DNA from: an uncultured Opitutia bacterium
GTDB lineage: Bacteria; Verrucomicrobiota; Verrucomicrobiia; Opitutales; Opitutaceae
NCBI GenBank assembly: GCA_903862955.1
Contig: CAIPAH010000009.1
Coordinates: 59,323-123,322 of the forward strand
Direction of reading: 5' to 3'
Length of the DNA: 64,000 nt
A model generated the notes under the pieces. It saw nothing but the letters and a program-made list of their open reading frames with translations, was not told where the DNA came from and made no database searches. The position numbers were made by a program, and so were the translations under genes. Positions 16,491 to 24,159 of this stretch are shown here, piece after piece; the stretch's first letter is position 1, and each line of letters begins with the position of its first letter.

Positions 16491-18605
16491 ATGCACGTTT
16501 TCCACCTCTCCCCCCGTGGACGCGACTCCGCTCCCGGCACCGTCAATCGCCCGTGGGCCACGCTCGCCGGCGCCCGGGACAATCTCCGGAAGCTTCGCGC
16601 CGCCGGCAAAGTCACCGGCGAGGCTACCGTGTCGGTCCACGCGGGCCGCTACGCGCAGACGGAGACGGTCGTGTTTGACCAGGCCGACTCGCACACGCGG
16701 TTTACCGCGGCTCCCGGAGCCAAACCGGTGTTCGACGGCGGAGAAAAGCTGACGGGCTGGAAGGTCGGCCGGCGCAACGGGCGCACCGAGTGGACGCTCG
16801 ACCTGCCCGATGTCGTCGCCGGCAAGCGCTACTTCCGCTCGCTCTTCGTCAACGGCCGCCGCGCGCCGCGCGCCCGCCTGCCGAAGTTCTCCCCCGACGC
16901 CGAGGGCACGAAGAACGTTTTCCACATCGGCGAGATCCTCGAGCCGGAGAAGGTCGGGCTCGGCGACGGCCGCGACACGTTCAAGCCGAAGCCCGGTGAT
17001 GTCTCCCCCGCGTGGACATCGCTGCCCGAAGCGGAGTTCGTACTGCTGCACTACTGGATCGAGGAGCGCCTGCCGAAACCCGCACTCAACCCGCGCACGG
17101 GTTGGCTGACGTTCGCGCGCCGCTCGGCCTTCGTGCTCTACGAAGCCTACGTCAACAACGCCGGCGGCCGGGACCTCGCGCGCTACTACATCGACAACCT
17201 CTTCGAGGCGCTCACCGAGCCCGGCGAATGGTATCTCAGCCGCGAGACGGGCCGGCTTTACTACCTGCCGCGTCCGGGCGAGACGCCCGAGAACACCGCG
17301 ATCTTCGCGCCACGGCTGCACACTTTCGTTCGCGCCGGTGGCAAGATCTTCGCCGAGACCGGCGACCGCCTCGACGTCCACGGCACGCTGCACCTGCGGG
17401 GTCTCGAGTTCTCCGGGCTCACCTTCCGCCACGCCGACTGGTATTCGCCGCTGACCGAGGCGCACATCCTGGGGCATTTCCTGCTCGAGGGGAACGACGC
17501 GCCCATCGGCGGCAGCCCGCAGGCGGCCATCGCCGTGCCGGGCGCAATCAACTTCCGCGGGGCGCGCGACTGCGCCGTGACGGACTGCACGATCGAGCAC
17601 GTCGGGCTCTACGGCTTGGAATTCGGTCCCGGTTGTCGCGAGTGCTCGGCCGTCGGCAACGTTTTCGAGGACATCGGCGCGGGCGGCATTCGCGCGGGTG
17701 GCGCTGACATCGACGGGTTCGCCGAGCGCCGCACGGGCAACCTGCGCATCACCGACAACCACATCCACCATATCGGCCGCATTTTCCACCAGGGCATCGG
17801 TGTGCTGCTGTCCCACGCCGCGGACTGCGACGTGTCGCACAACCACATCCACCACACGTGCTACACCGGCATTTCCACGGGCTGGACGTGGGGCTTCCGC
17901 GACACGATTTCCTGCAACAACCGCATCGAGCACAATCACATCCACCACATTGGCGCCGGCATCCTCAGCGACATGGGCGGCATCTACACGCTCGGCATCC
18001 AACCCGGCACCGTCCTGCGCGGCAACCACCTGCACGACATCCGCTCGCACGACTACGGTGGCTGGGGCGTGTATCTCGACGAGGGCAGTTCCTACATCCT
18101 CGTGGAGCACAATCTCGTCCACGACACGAAGGACGCACCGTTCAACATCCACTACGGCCACGAAAACATCGTCCGCCACAACATCTTCGCCCGCGGGAAA
18201 AACGCCCTCTGCTCCGTGTCGCGAATCGAGCCGGGGCATTTCAGCGCGAGTTTTTTCAACAACATCCTGATCGGCCCGAGCGCCGCGCTCTACAAGGGCG
18301 GCTACAAGGGCAACATCGCGTCCGGCGCCCTCGTCGCCAACGCCAACTGCATCTGGTTCCCCGACGGCGCGCCCGCGCCGAGTCTCAACCCCGAGACGCA
18401 CCTCAAGGAGGGCAACCCCCACAAAATCAGCTTCGCCGCGTGGCGGAAGGCCGGACACGACCAGCTCTCGATCATCGCCAACCCGAAGCTCACCGAGGGC
18501 CGCAAAACCTGGCGCCTTGCCAGCAACTCGCCTGCCCTCAAACTCGGTTTCGTTCCCTACGATTGGTCCCACTGCGGCGTACGCCCGAAGGCACGGCGCA
18601 AGTGA
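16491..18605 (+). CDS. Right-handed parallel beta-helix protein
   Basis: 704 residues. The N-terminus carries the segment RPWATLAGARDNLR, typical of beta-helix carbohydrate-active proteins where repeats stack into a solenoid. From about residue 300 onward it shows repeated short units (ITDNHIHHIGR, VSHNHIHHTCY, IEHNHIHHIGA, LRGNHLHDIRS, VEHNLVHDTKD, VRHNIFARGKN) with regular Asn-His pairs. Such solenoids bind or cleave polysaccharides. No signal peptide can be found: in-frame stops lie just upstream of this ATG. So either export is unusual or the protein is cytoplasmic. Catalytic residues are not identifiable. Confidence 0.82.
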   Translation: MHVFHLSPRGRDSAPGTVNRPWATLAGARDNLRKLRAAGKVTGEATVSVHAGRYAQTETVVFDQADSHTRFTAAPGAKPVFDGGEKLTGWKVGRRNGRTEWTLDLPDVVAGKRYFRSLFVNGRRAPRARLPKFSPDAEGTKNVFHIGEILEPEKVGLGDGRDTFKPKPGDVSPAWTSLPEAEFVLLHYWIEERLPKPALNPRTGWLTFARRSAFVLYEAYVNNAGGRDLARYYIDNLFEALTEPGEWYLSRETGRLYYLPRPGETPENTAIFAPRLHTFVRAGGKIFAETGDRLDVHGTLHLRGLEFSGLTFRHADWYSPLTEAHILGHFLLEGNDAPIGGSPQAAIAVPGAINFRGARDCAVTDCTIEHVGLYGLEFGPGCRECSAVGNVFEDIGAGGIRAGGADIDGFAERRTGNLRITDNHIHHIGRIFHQGIGVLLSHAADCDVSHNHIHHTCYTGISTGWTWGFRDTISCNNRIEHNHIHHIGAGILSDMGGIYTLGIQPGTVLRGNHLHDIRSHDYGGWGVYLDEGSSYILVEHNLVHDTKDAPFNIHYGHENIVRHNIFARGKNALCSVSRIEPGHFSASFFNNILIGPSAALYKGGYKGNIASGALVANANCIWFPDGAPAPSLNPETHLKEGNPHKISFAAWRKAGHDQLSIIANPKLTEGRKTWRLASNSPALKLGFVPYDWSHCGVRPKARRK

Positions 18606-18633
18606 GACTTCTCTCCTCCACCCAATTCTCTCC

Positions 18634-19044
18634 ATGCGTAAAGTCTTTTCCCTCTTGATTCTGGTCACCGCGGCACTCGCGGCCCAAACCTACTCTCTCG
18701 CCGCCGAGCCCGCCCCGAAACCGCTGCATTTCAAGGTCGACCACGGCGTCCAGCAGACCGTGTTCGGCCAGCTGCATCAGTTCGAAGGACTCTGGGCGGT
18801 GCGCGTCCAGGATCCAGTCTACCCGAAAAAGGAGCTCCTCGCGCGCATCATTGGCACGATCACGATGGATGTGTTGGTCGCGGAGGATGGTTCGGTCGTC
18901 GACGTCCGCGTCAAGAAGAGCAGCGGCAACGCCAACCTGGACGCCGCCGCCCTCGAGGCGCTTCACCACTGGAAATATCCAGCGCTCACGCCTCCTGCGC
19001 GCTACGCGAACGTCGAGATGTGGGAATTCATCCTCGACGGTTAA
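18634..19044 (+). CDS. Secreted TonB C-terminal domain protein
   Basis: 136 residues. A signal peptide or anchor (VFSLLILVTAALAAQTYSLA) is followed by a TonB C-terminal fold: DPVYPKKELLARIIGTITMD, VAEDGSVVDVRVKKSSG, and LDAAALEALHHWKYPALT with the family's ALEAL..W.Y/F pattern. The proline-rich periplasmic spacer and the ExbBD-contacting helix of true TonB are absent, so an energy-coupling role is unlikely without a partner. It sits 28 bases after the beta-helix gene. Confidence 0.78.
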   Translation: MRKVFSLLILVTAALAAQTYSLAAEPAPKPLHFKVDHGVQQTVFGQLHQFEGLWAVRVQDPVYPKKELLARIIGTITMDVLVAEDGSVVDVRVKKSSGNANLDAAALEALHHWKYPALTPPARYANVEMWEFILDG

Positions 19045-19070
19045 TCCTCGTCGAGCAGGGACGCTCCTCT

Positions 19071-19457
19071 GTGCGCTTCATTCACCATCTCTCGCTGCCG
19101 TCTCGCGACCTGAAGCGCGCGGCGCGTTTCTACGATCCGGTGATGAAGGCGCTGGGCTATCGGCGGGTTTGGACGGATGAGCGCGTCATCGGCTACGGCC
19201 TCGTGGACCGCCAGGACCAGTTCGCCCTGCGGCTGCGGAAGCGCGAGCACCGGATGACCGGCGACGGCTTCCACATCGCCTTTGTCGCACCCTCCCGCAA
19301 GGCCGTCGATGCGTTCTACAAGGCCGCGATGAAGCATGGCGGCAAGGACAACGGCGGCTCGGGCCTGAACCCGGAGTATGGCAGGAATTACTACGCCGCT
19401 TTCGTCTTCGACCCCGACGGCTACCGCATCGAAGCGGTGATCAACGGCCGGGTCTGA
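19071..19457 (+). CDS. VOC family (glyoxalase/bleomycin-resistance fold) protein
   Basis: 128 residues from a GTG at 19071, where the fold begins (RFIHHLSLPSRDLKRAARFY); an ATG at 19020 would overlap the previous gene and add a non-conserved leader. The second half has GFHIAFVAPSRKAVDAFY and AAFVFDPDGYRIEAVING, the usual end of VOC subdomains. Metal-binding positions fit His in IHHLS and Glu in RIEAV. The reaction cannot be assigned. Confidence 0.85.
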   Translation: MRFIHHLSLPSRDLKRAARFYDPVMKALGYRRVWTDERVIGYGLVDRQDQFALRLRKREHRMTGDGFHIAFVAPSRKAVDAFYKAAMKHGGKDNGGSGLNPEYGRNYYAAFVFDPDGYRIEAVINGRV

Positions 19458-19513
19458 GTCGTCCGAACCGGATCGCGGAAGTGCGAAGCGGCGAAAGCGT
19501 GGAAAATGAATTG

Positions 19514-19583
19514 AAGCCGGAAGCCAGGAAACCAGGAGGACATTTTTGGCATGGTTTGTTCCTGGTTTTCTGGCTTCCGGCTT
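19514..19583. repeat. Near-perfect 24-bp inverted repeat
   Basis: The arm 19514-19537 (AAGCCGGAAGCCAGGAAACC...) and the arm 19560-19583 are inverted matches at 23 of 24 positions, with a 22-base loop containing TTTTT. It forms a very stable hairpin in either RNA orientation. The arm is internally periodic (AAGCCGG, AAGCCAGG, AAACCAGG). It lies between the VOC and M20 genes. Confidence 0.88.
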
Positions 19584-19611
19584 GGCTCCAGGGCCTGACG
19601 ATACCGCTCCT

Positions 19612-19644
19612 CCGCCTTGCCCGCCGTAGGCTTGGCAAAGGCGG
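19612..19644. repeat. Short inverted repeat upstream of the M20 gene
   Basis: CCGCCTTGCC (19612-19621) pairs with GGCAAAGGCGG (19634-19644) with one bulged base. It resembles the CTTCGCCAAGG segment inside the repeat at 57442-57524. It ends 25 bases before the GTG start of the M20 gene, so it lies in the probable 5' leader. Confidence 0.5.
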
Positions 19645-19668
19645 GGTTTCCGCGATTGTTTCGGTGCT

Positions 19669-20820
19669 GTGACACTCGAACTCCCCCCGCTTCGCGACCG
19701 CCTGATCCGTTGGGCCAACCAGAACTCCGGCAGTGACAACCTCCCCGGGCTCGCCGCCATGCTCGACCTGCTCGAGGCCGACTTTGCCGCGCTGCCGGGC
19801 GTAACCGTCGCCCGTATGCCCTGCGCCAACACCCCGGCCCAAGCCCTGCGCGTGCGCTTCCAACCCGACGCGCCGCGGCAGGTGCTGCTCAGCGGGCACT
19901 ACGACACCGTTTACGGGGCGAACAACCCGTTCCAGCGGTGCGAGCTCGTCGATGAACGCACGCTCCGCGGACCCGGCGTGACGGACATGAAGGGCGGCCT
20001 CGTGGTCATGCTGGCCGCGCTGCAATCCTATCTCGCATCCAACCCCTCGCCCGCCCTCGGCTTCGAGGTCCTGCTTACGCCCGACGAGGAAACCGGCTCC
20101 TTCGGCAGCGCCCCGCTCTTCGCCGAGGCCGCACCGCGTCACCAGCTGGGGCTGGTCTTCGAACCGGGCCGGATGACCGGCAATCTCGTGCAATCCCGCA
20201 AAGGCACCGGCAATTTCGCGGCGACATGCCATGGCCGCGCGGGCCACGCCGGAAAATCGCCCAGCAACGCCCGCAACGCGATTGCCGCGCTGGCCGAGTT
20301 CCTCGTCACCGCCCACCGCATTCCCGCGGAGCTACCCGGCGTCCTGCTCAACATCGGCCGGATCCACGGCGGTGGCGACGCCACCAATGTCGTTCCAGAC
20401 TACGCCCAGGCGCTCCTGGATATCCGCATCACACGCGTCGCCGACCGCCCCGCCGTGCTCGCGCGACTCGCCGAACTCGCCGCGCCCATTAACGCCCGGG
20501 AAGGATTGCATCTCGAGATCACCGGCAGCTTCAACCGTCCGCCCAAGGAATGCGTCCCCGCCGAGGAAACTGCGTTCGCCCTCTACCAGCAATGCGGCGC
20601 CGAGCTCGGGCTCCCGCCTTTCACGTGGGTGCACGCGGGCGGCGGCTCCGACGGCAACCTGCTCTCGGCCGCCGGGCTGCCCAATCTCGACGGGCTGGGC
20701 GTGATCGGCGACCAGCTCCACAGCGACCGCGAATACTGCGTGCTGCCGAGCCTCGTCGAGCGCGCCAACCTGTGCGCGTTGTTCCTACGCAGGATCGCCG
20801 AAGGAAAAGTCCGCTTGTAG
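19669..20820 (+). CDS. M20 family metallopeptidase (carboxypeptidase G2-like)
   Basis: 383 residues from a GTG start. The two-zinc site is readable: GHYDTVYG (His77, Asp79), GPGVTDMKGG (Asp106), TPDEETGSFGS (Glu140 general base, Glu141) and the closing HAGGGSDGNLLSAAG. The middle part contains the dimerisation domain insertion (GNFAATCHGRAGHAGKSPS), as in carboxypeptidase G2/ArgE-like enzymes. No signal peptide. Substrate probably an N-acylated amino acid or dipeptide. The stop codon TAG falls inside the arm of the palindrome at 20817. Confidence 0.9.
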   Translation: MTLELPPLRDRLIRWANQNSGSDNLPGLAAMLDLLEADFAALPGVTVARMPCANTPAQALRVRFQPDAPRQVLLSGHYDTVYGANNPFQRCELVDERTLRGPGVTDMKGGLVVMLAALQSYLASNPSPALGFEVLLTPDEETGSFGSAPLFAEAAPRHQLGLVFEPGRMTGNLVQSRKGTGNFAATCHGRAGHAGKSPSNARNAIAALAEFLVTAHRIPAELPGVLLNIGRIHGGGDATNVVPDYAQALLDIRITRVADRPAVLARLAELAAPINAREGLHLEITGSFNRPPKECVPAEETAFALYQQCGAELGLPPFTWVHAGGGSDGNLLSAAGLPNLDGLGVIGDQLHSDREYCVLPSLVERANLCALFLRRIAEGKVRL

Positions 20821-20972
20821 GGCGGGGTCGCTGACCCCGCCACACCACTGCAAACTCTCCCGCGGATATCGCGGATAAGCGCGGATGGCGCATGCGCATA
20901 TCCGCGTCCATCCGCGCAATTCGCGGGAAAGGTTTTTCTCGGATCAAGGCGGGGTCAGGGACCCCGCCCTAC
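20817..20972. repeat. Nested palindromic repeat between convergent genes
   Basis: The outer arms are GTAGGGCGGGGTC (20817-20829) and its exact inverse (20960-20972). Each outer end is itself a 9-bp perfect hairpin with a 3-base loop (20821-20829/20833-20841 and 20948-20956/20960-20968). Inside lies a second family built on CGCGGAT units (GCGGATATCGCGGATAAGCG on the left, inverted CATCCGCGCAATTCGCGGG on the right). The M20 stop codon TAG is bases 20818-20820 of the left arm. The convergent GxGYxYP gene stops at 20974, two bases beyond the right arm. Confidence 0.9.
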
Positions 20973-20973
20973 A

Positions 20974-22662
20974 TCACTGCGTCTGCGCGTCCCACGCCTT
21001 ACCGGCAGGCTTCTCGTCCTTGTAGCGAACCTTGAAGGTCGGGCTGCTCGCGGCGAGCTTCAGGAACGTGTCGAGCGGCACCAGCTCGGGCTTCTCCTCG
21101 AGGCCGTCGAGGATGCTGATCACGCGCTTGATGCTGTTGGATTCGCGCACGTGGATCAGCATGAAATACGGCCGCACGGGGTTGAGGCGCATCAGCTCGT
21201 CGAGGTCCGCGGTGGCGCTCGCCACGGGGCGGTGCTCGTCGAGGTAGTAGTCGTAGGACATCATCGCCTGGCCGTTGCGCAGGTCGAAGGTGTGGGCGGC
21301 GGCGTAGCCGTTGATGAAGCCGATCACCCCGGGCGCGCCGGCGTAATACTCGTCCACGCAGCGTTTCGGCAGGTCAAAGTAACCGATCGGGATGCCGCGG
21401 TCGGTGTGATCCATGATGCCCACCGTGTGCTGGTCCATCAGCGGCATCCGCGCATTCATCTCGTTCATCAGCCCGGGAAAACGGTCCGCCGGCACCGCCG
21501 CCGGATACATGTAGCCGGACTGGCCGCCGATGAAGTAGTCGTTCGGGGACTTGTCCTTGGCGAACATCTCCATCGCCGCGGGATACCACTGCGCGCCGTC
21601 GACGCCGACTTCCCAGTTGTAGGGAATCTTGCCGCGCTCCGGCTCCGTCCACGCGCCGATGCCCATGCTGTCGGACTGCACGAGGCAGATGTAGACCTTC
21701 TTGTCCGCCTTCACGACGCTGTCGCGCGTGACGTGGTTGTTGTTGGTCATCTTGAAACCGGGCGAGAACCCGATCTGGCTCATGAAGGTGCCGTTGGGAA
21801 ACGTGTTCAGGCCGATCGCCTTCAGGCCGTAGCCGGACGTCAATGTGATCCACTGGCCCTCGGTGTCCTTCGGGTAGGAATGCCAGCCCATGATCCAGGC
21901 GGTGGGCTTCAGCTCGCTGAGGAGCTGCCGGTGGAAGGCGATTTCCTCCTTGTCTTTCGGGTTGGCCGAGAGGTCCGTGACAAACGCGTGGAACGCGATG
22001 CCCAGGTCCGCCACGCCCGGCTCCATCATGTTGCCGCCCGCGCCGCCCATCCAGATGATGTAGTCGCGGCTGCAGTCCTTCCAATACGTGTCGTAGGCCC
22101 ACTTGTAGATCTGGATGTCCGACTGGCCGGTGAACTTGCCGCGGAAATCCGCGAGCGGCTTGAGGCCGTGCTTCTCGGCGAGGGGAATCAGGCTCTCGTC
22201 CACGACGAGGCCGCGCAGCACGCCCGCCGCGGTCAGCGCGACGTTGATCGACGTGCGCACGTGGCGATCCCAGACGACATAGCCCTTGGCAAAGTGAGCC
22301 AGCTGCGTGAGCGCCGCATCCGCCGTGTCGAGCCGCGTCCACTTCACGCCGTAGCGCGAGGCGTAGAAATCCTTGAGCGGGTTGAAATCATGGAAGTGCC
22401 ACGTCACTGGATACTCGATGTAGACCCGCGGCGCATCCGTGTTGGCCAGGCCCTGCAGGCCGATGAGCATGAGGTTTTCGGCCAGCGCGCCTTCCTTGCC
22501 GACATTCGGCGAGGCCTTGTCGCTGATCGTGATCTCCCAGTTGTCCTTCACCGGGATGAGGAAGGCCTCCTTGGGCGCGGCGGCGGGCACTCCGGGCACC
22601 GCGAAAGCGGCGGGAGCGAGCAACGCGAGAACGAGAACGGAAAGTTTGGAAAGGGATTTCAT
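20974..22662 (-). CDS. GxGYxYP domain secreted protein, copy 1
   Basis: 562 residues from MKSLSKLS (22662), with a signal peptide (VLVLALLAPAAFAVPG). The N-terminal part (ENLMLIGLQGLANTDAPRVY) and the C-terminal half with FIGGQSGYMYP (379-387) match the GxGYxYP N and C domains, listed in domain collections as putative glycoside hydrolases; biochemical function is not established. Here the first Gly of the name motif is Gln (QSGYMYP). It follows its small secreted partner gene by 11 bases and is clearly paralogous to the protein at 24160-25827 over its whole length. Confidence 0.88.
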   Translation of the reverse strand: MKSLSKLSVLVLALLAPAAFAVPGVPAAAPKEAFLIPVKDNWEITISDKASPNVGKEGALAENLMLIGLQGLANTDAPRVYIEYPVTWHFHDFNPLKDFYASRYGVKWTRLDTADAALTQLAHFAKGYVVWDRHVRTSINVALTAAGVLRGLVVDESLIPLAEKHGLKPLADFRGKFTGQSDIQIYKWAYDTYWKDCSRDYIIWMGGAGGNMMEPGVADLGIAFHAFVTDLSANPKDKEEIAFHRQLLSELKPTAWIMGWHSYPKDTEGQWITLTSGYGLKAIGLNTFPNGTFMSQIGFSPGFKMTNNNHVTRDSVVKADKKVYICLVQSDSMGIGAWTEPERGKIPYNWEVGVDGAQWYPAAMEMFAKDKSPNDYFIGGQSGYMYPAAVPADRFPGLMNEMNARMPLMDQHTVGIMDHTDRGIPIGYFDLPKRCVDEYYAGAPGVIGFINGYAAAHTFDLRNGQAMMSYDYYLDEHRPVASATADLDELMRLNPVRPYFMLIHVRESNSIKRVISILDGLEEKPELVPLDTFLKLAASSPTFKVRYKDEKPAGKAWDAQTQ

Positions 22663-22673
22663 GGCAGGAGGGA

Positions 22674-23207
22674 TCACTGGCGGGTGAAGTAATAGACCAT
22701 GGCCTCGTCGCGGGTGGAGCGGAGCTCGTAGAGCTTCAGGGTCTTGCCGTCGGCTGAGAGGCGGAACTCATCGTAGAGGTGGACCGGGTGGTCGCCCTGC
22801 TGCGCCTCGATGGCGAGCGTCGTCTCAAGTTTCAGCACGCGCCCGCCGTCGAGCCACTCGGCCGTCACGCGCTTGAGGTGATCGCCGCCGATGTAAACAT
22901 TGGTATACCAGGTATCGAGCCAGTAGCCGACCGGGTTGGCGGTGACGGTCTTGCCGTCGGTCACCGCGACGGTCGTGTCATCGACCTTGCGGTCCGCGCC
23001 CCACGCGAGATTGCGCGTGATGACCACGGAATCGCCGCGGGTGACGATGGTCACGGTCTGCACGTCCCACGGGCGGACCGGCGTGCTGCGGGTGACATCG
23101 AGTTTCCAAGTCCCGGCCATGCCGGGGCTCCCGCCCTCGGCGCGGAGCGCGACGCCGGCGGCAAGGACCAAGCCGGCGAACCAAAGTGCAAGCGGTCGTA
23201 GTTTCAT
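22674..23207 (-). CDS. Small secreted partner protein of GxGYxYP copy 1
   Basis: 177 residues from MKLRPLAL, with a signal peptide (LALWFAGLVLAAGVALRAEG). The mature part starts MAGTWKLDVTRSTP and is beta-rich, lipocalin-like in pattern, ending KLYELRSTRDEAMVYYF. It is a paralogue of the protein at 25846-26412: both share GTWxxD-xxRST, YIGGDxxK, a GR-x-L-x-L stretch and ELRSTRxExxVYxF. I know no characterised member. Each copy sits directly 5' of a GxGYxYP gene, which suggests that the two products act together. Confidence 0.75.
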   Translation of the reverse strand: MKLRPLALWFAGLVLAAGVALRAEGGSPGMAGTWKLDVTRSTPVRPWDVQTVTIVTRGDSVVITRNLAWGADRKVDDTTVAVTDGKTVTANPVGYWLDTWYTNVYIGGDHLKRVTAEWLDGGRVLKLETTLAIEAQQGDHPVHLYDEFRLSADGKTLKLYELRSTRDEAMVYYFTRQ

Positions 23208-23354
23208 AGGGATGGCGCGATAGCCGGTGACGACCCTTGGCTTATTTCCGCCCATGACAAGCGCGGCGCAGGAAAAGATTGTCATGAATGAACGCCGCCA
23301 AGTCGCGAAGGGCGCCCGGCTGAAACTCGACCCGCCGAGCAAGGAAAACCCGCC

Positions 23355-24002
23355 CTACCCCGCACGAGGCACAATGTAGAAAAATACCGCCGCCCAGTGG
23401 CAAATGCTGCCGGCGAGCACGCAGAGGTGCCAAATGGCGTGATGATACGGCAGACGTTTCCAGAGGTAAAACACCGCGCCGCCCGTGTAGCAAAAGCCGC
23501 CGGCGAGCAGCAGCCAGAAGCCCGGCCGGGGCAGAACCACGAGCAACGGCCGCAGCACCGTCAGCACGAGCCAGCCCATCGCGATATAGACGAGCGTGGA
23601 CACGAGGCGGTAGCGGCCGGCGAACCAGAATTTGAGCGCGATGCCGACCACCGCGAGGCCCCAAATGACGCCAAACAGCGTCCAGCCCCACGGTCCCCGC
23701 AGCGTCACGAGCAGGAACGGCGTGTAGGTGCCCGCGATGAGCAGGAAGATCGCCGCGTGATCAAACTTCCGCAGCAACTGCTTCACCGACGCCGAGCGGA
23801 AGCTGTGATAAAGCGTCGAGCTCGTGTAGAGCGCAACGAGCGTGGCGCCGAAAATCGTCGTGCTCGTGACGAGCCAGGCATCGCCCCGCAGGCTGGAATA
23901 GGTCGTCAGCAGCGCGAGTCCCGCGATGCTCAGCGCAATCCCCAAGCCATGGGTGAGGCTGTTCGCCAGTTCCTCGCGCTCCGTGTAGCCGGACTCGGAC
24001 AT
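23355..24002 (-). CDS. Hemolysin III / TrhA (PAQR superfamily) membrane protein
   Basis: 215 residues with seven transmembrane helices. Family landmarks are REELANSLTHGLGIALS at the N-terminus, TSSTLYHSFRS in helix 3 and YHHAIWHLCVLAGSICHWAAV in the last helices; the Ser/His/Asp/His positions correspond to the metal-binding site seen in PAQR proteins. Bacterial members (TrhA/YqfA) affect membrane fluidity homeostasis. It sits between the two GxGYxYP modules on the same strand but has about 150-base gaps on both sides, so it is probably not part of either. Confidence 0.92.
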   Translation of the reverse strand: MSESGYTEREELANSLTHGLGIALSIAGLALLTTYSSLRGDAWLVTSTTIFGATLVALYTSSTLYHSFRSASVKQLLRKFDHAAIFLLIAGTYTPFLLVTLRGPWGWTLFGVIWGLAVVGIALKFWFAGRYRLVSTLVYIAMGWLVLTVLRPLLVVLPRPGFWLLLAGGFCYTGGAVFYLWKRLPYHHAIWHLCVLAGSICHWAAVFFYIVPRAG

Positions 24003-24070
24003 GGGTTCAGCTTTAACCGAAGTCAGTGGAGCGCGAGGAGGAAGATGCGCGAGCGGGTATTGTCCGGCGC

Positions 24071-24142
24071 AGGTCGGGCTTTCTTGTCCACCATGGCCTT
24101 GGCGGCGGCGGAACGCCCGATATCGGGGATAAACCCCGACCT
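24071..24142. repeat. Palindromic repeat, AGGTCGGGCTT family (degenerate copy)
   Basis: The left arm AGGTCGGGCTT (24071-24081) pairs imperfectly with the right arm AAACCCCGACCT, with a central perfect palindrome CCCGATATCGGG near 24116-24127. It is the same family as the clean copy at 34409-34473. It lies between the GxGYxYP copy 2 stop and the hemolysin III gene. Confidence 0.6.
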
Positions 24143-24159
24143 ACCAAAGGCACGAATCA

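Noticed and set aside
20840..20950. CGCGGAT-rich stretch considered as a replication-origin or DnaA-box cluster.
   Set aside because: The units are GC-rich and arranged as inverted arms of a repeat; no TTATCCACA-type boxes and no dnaA/dnaN nearby.
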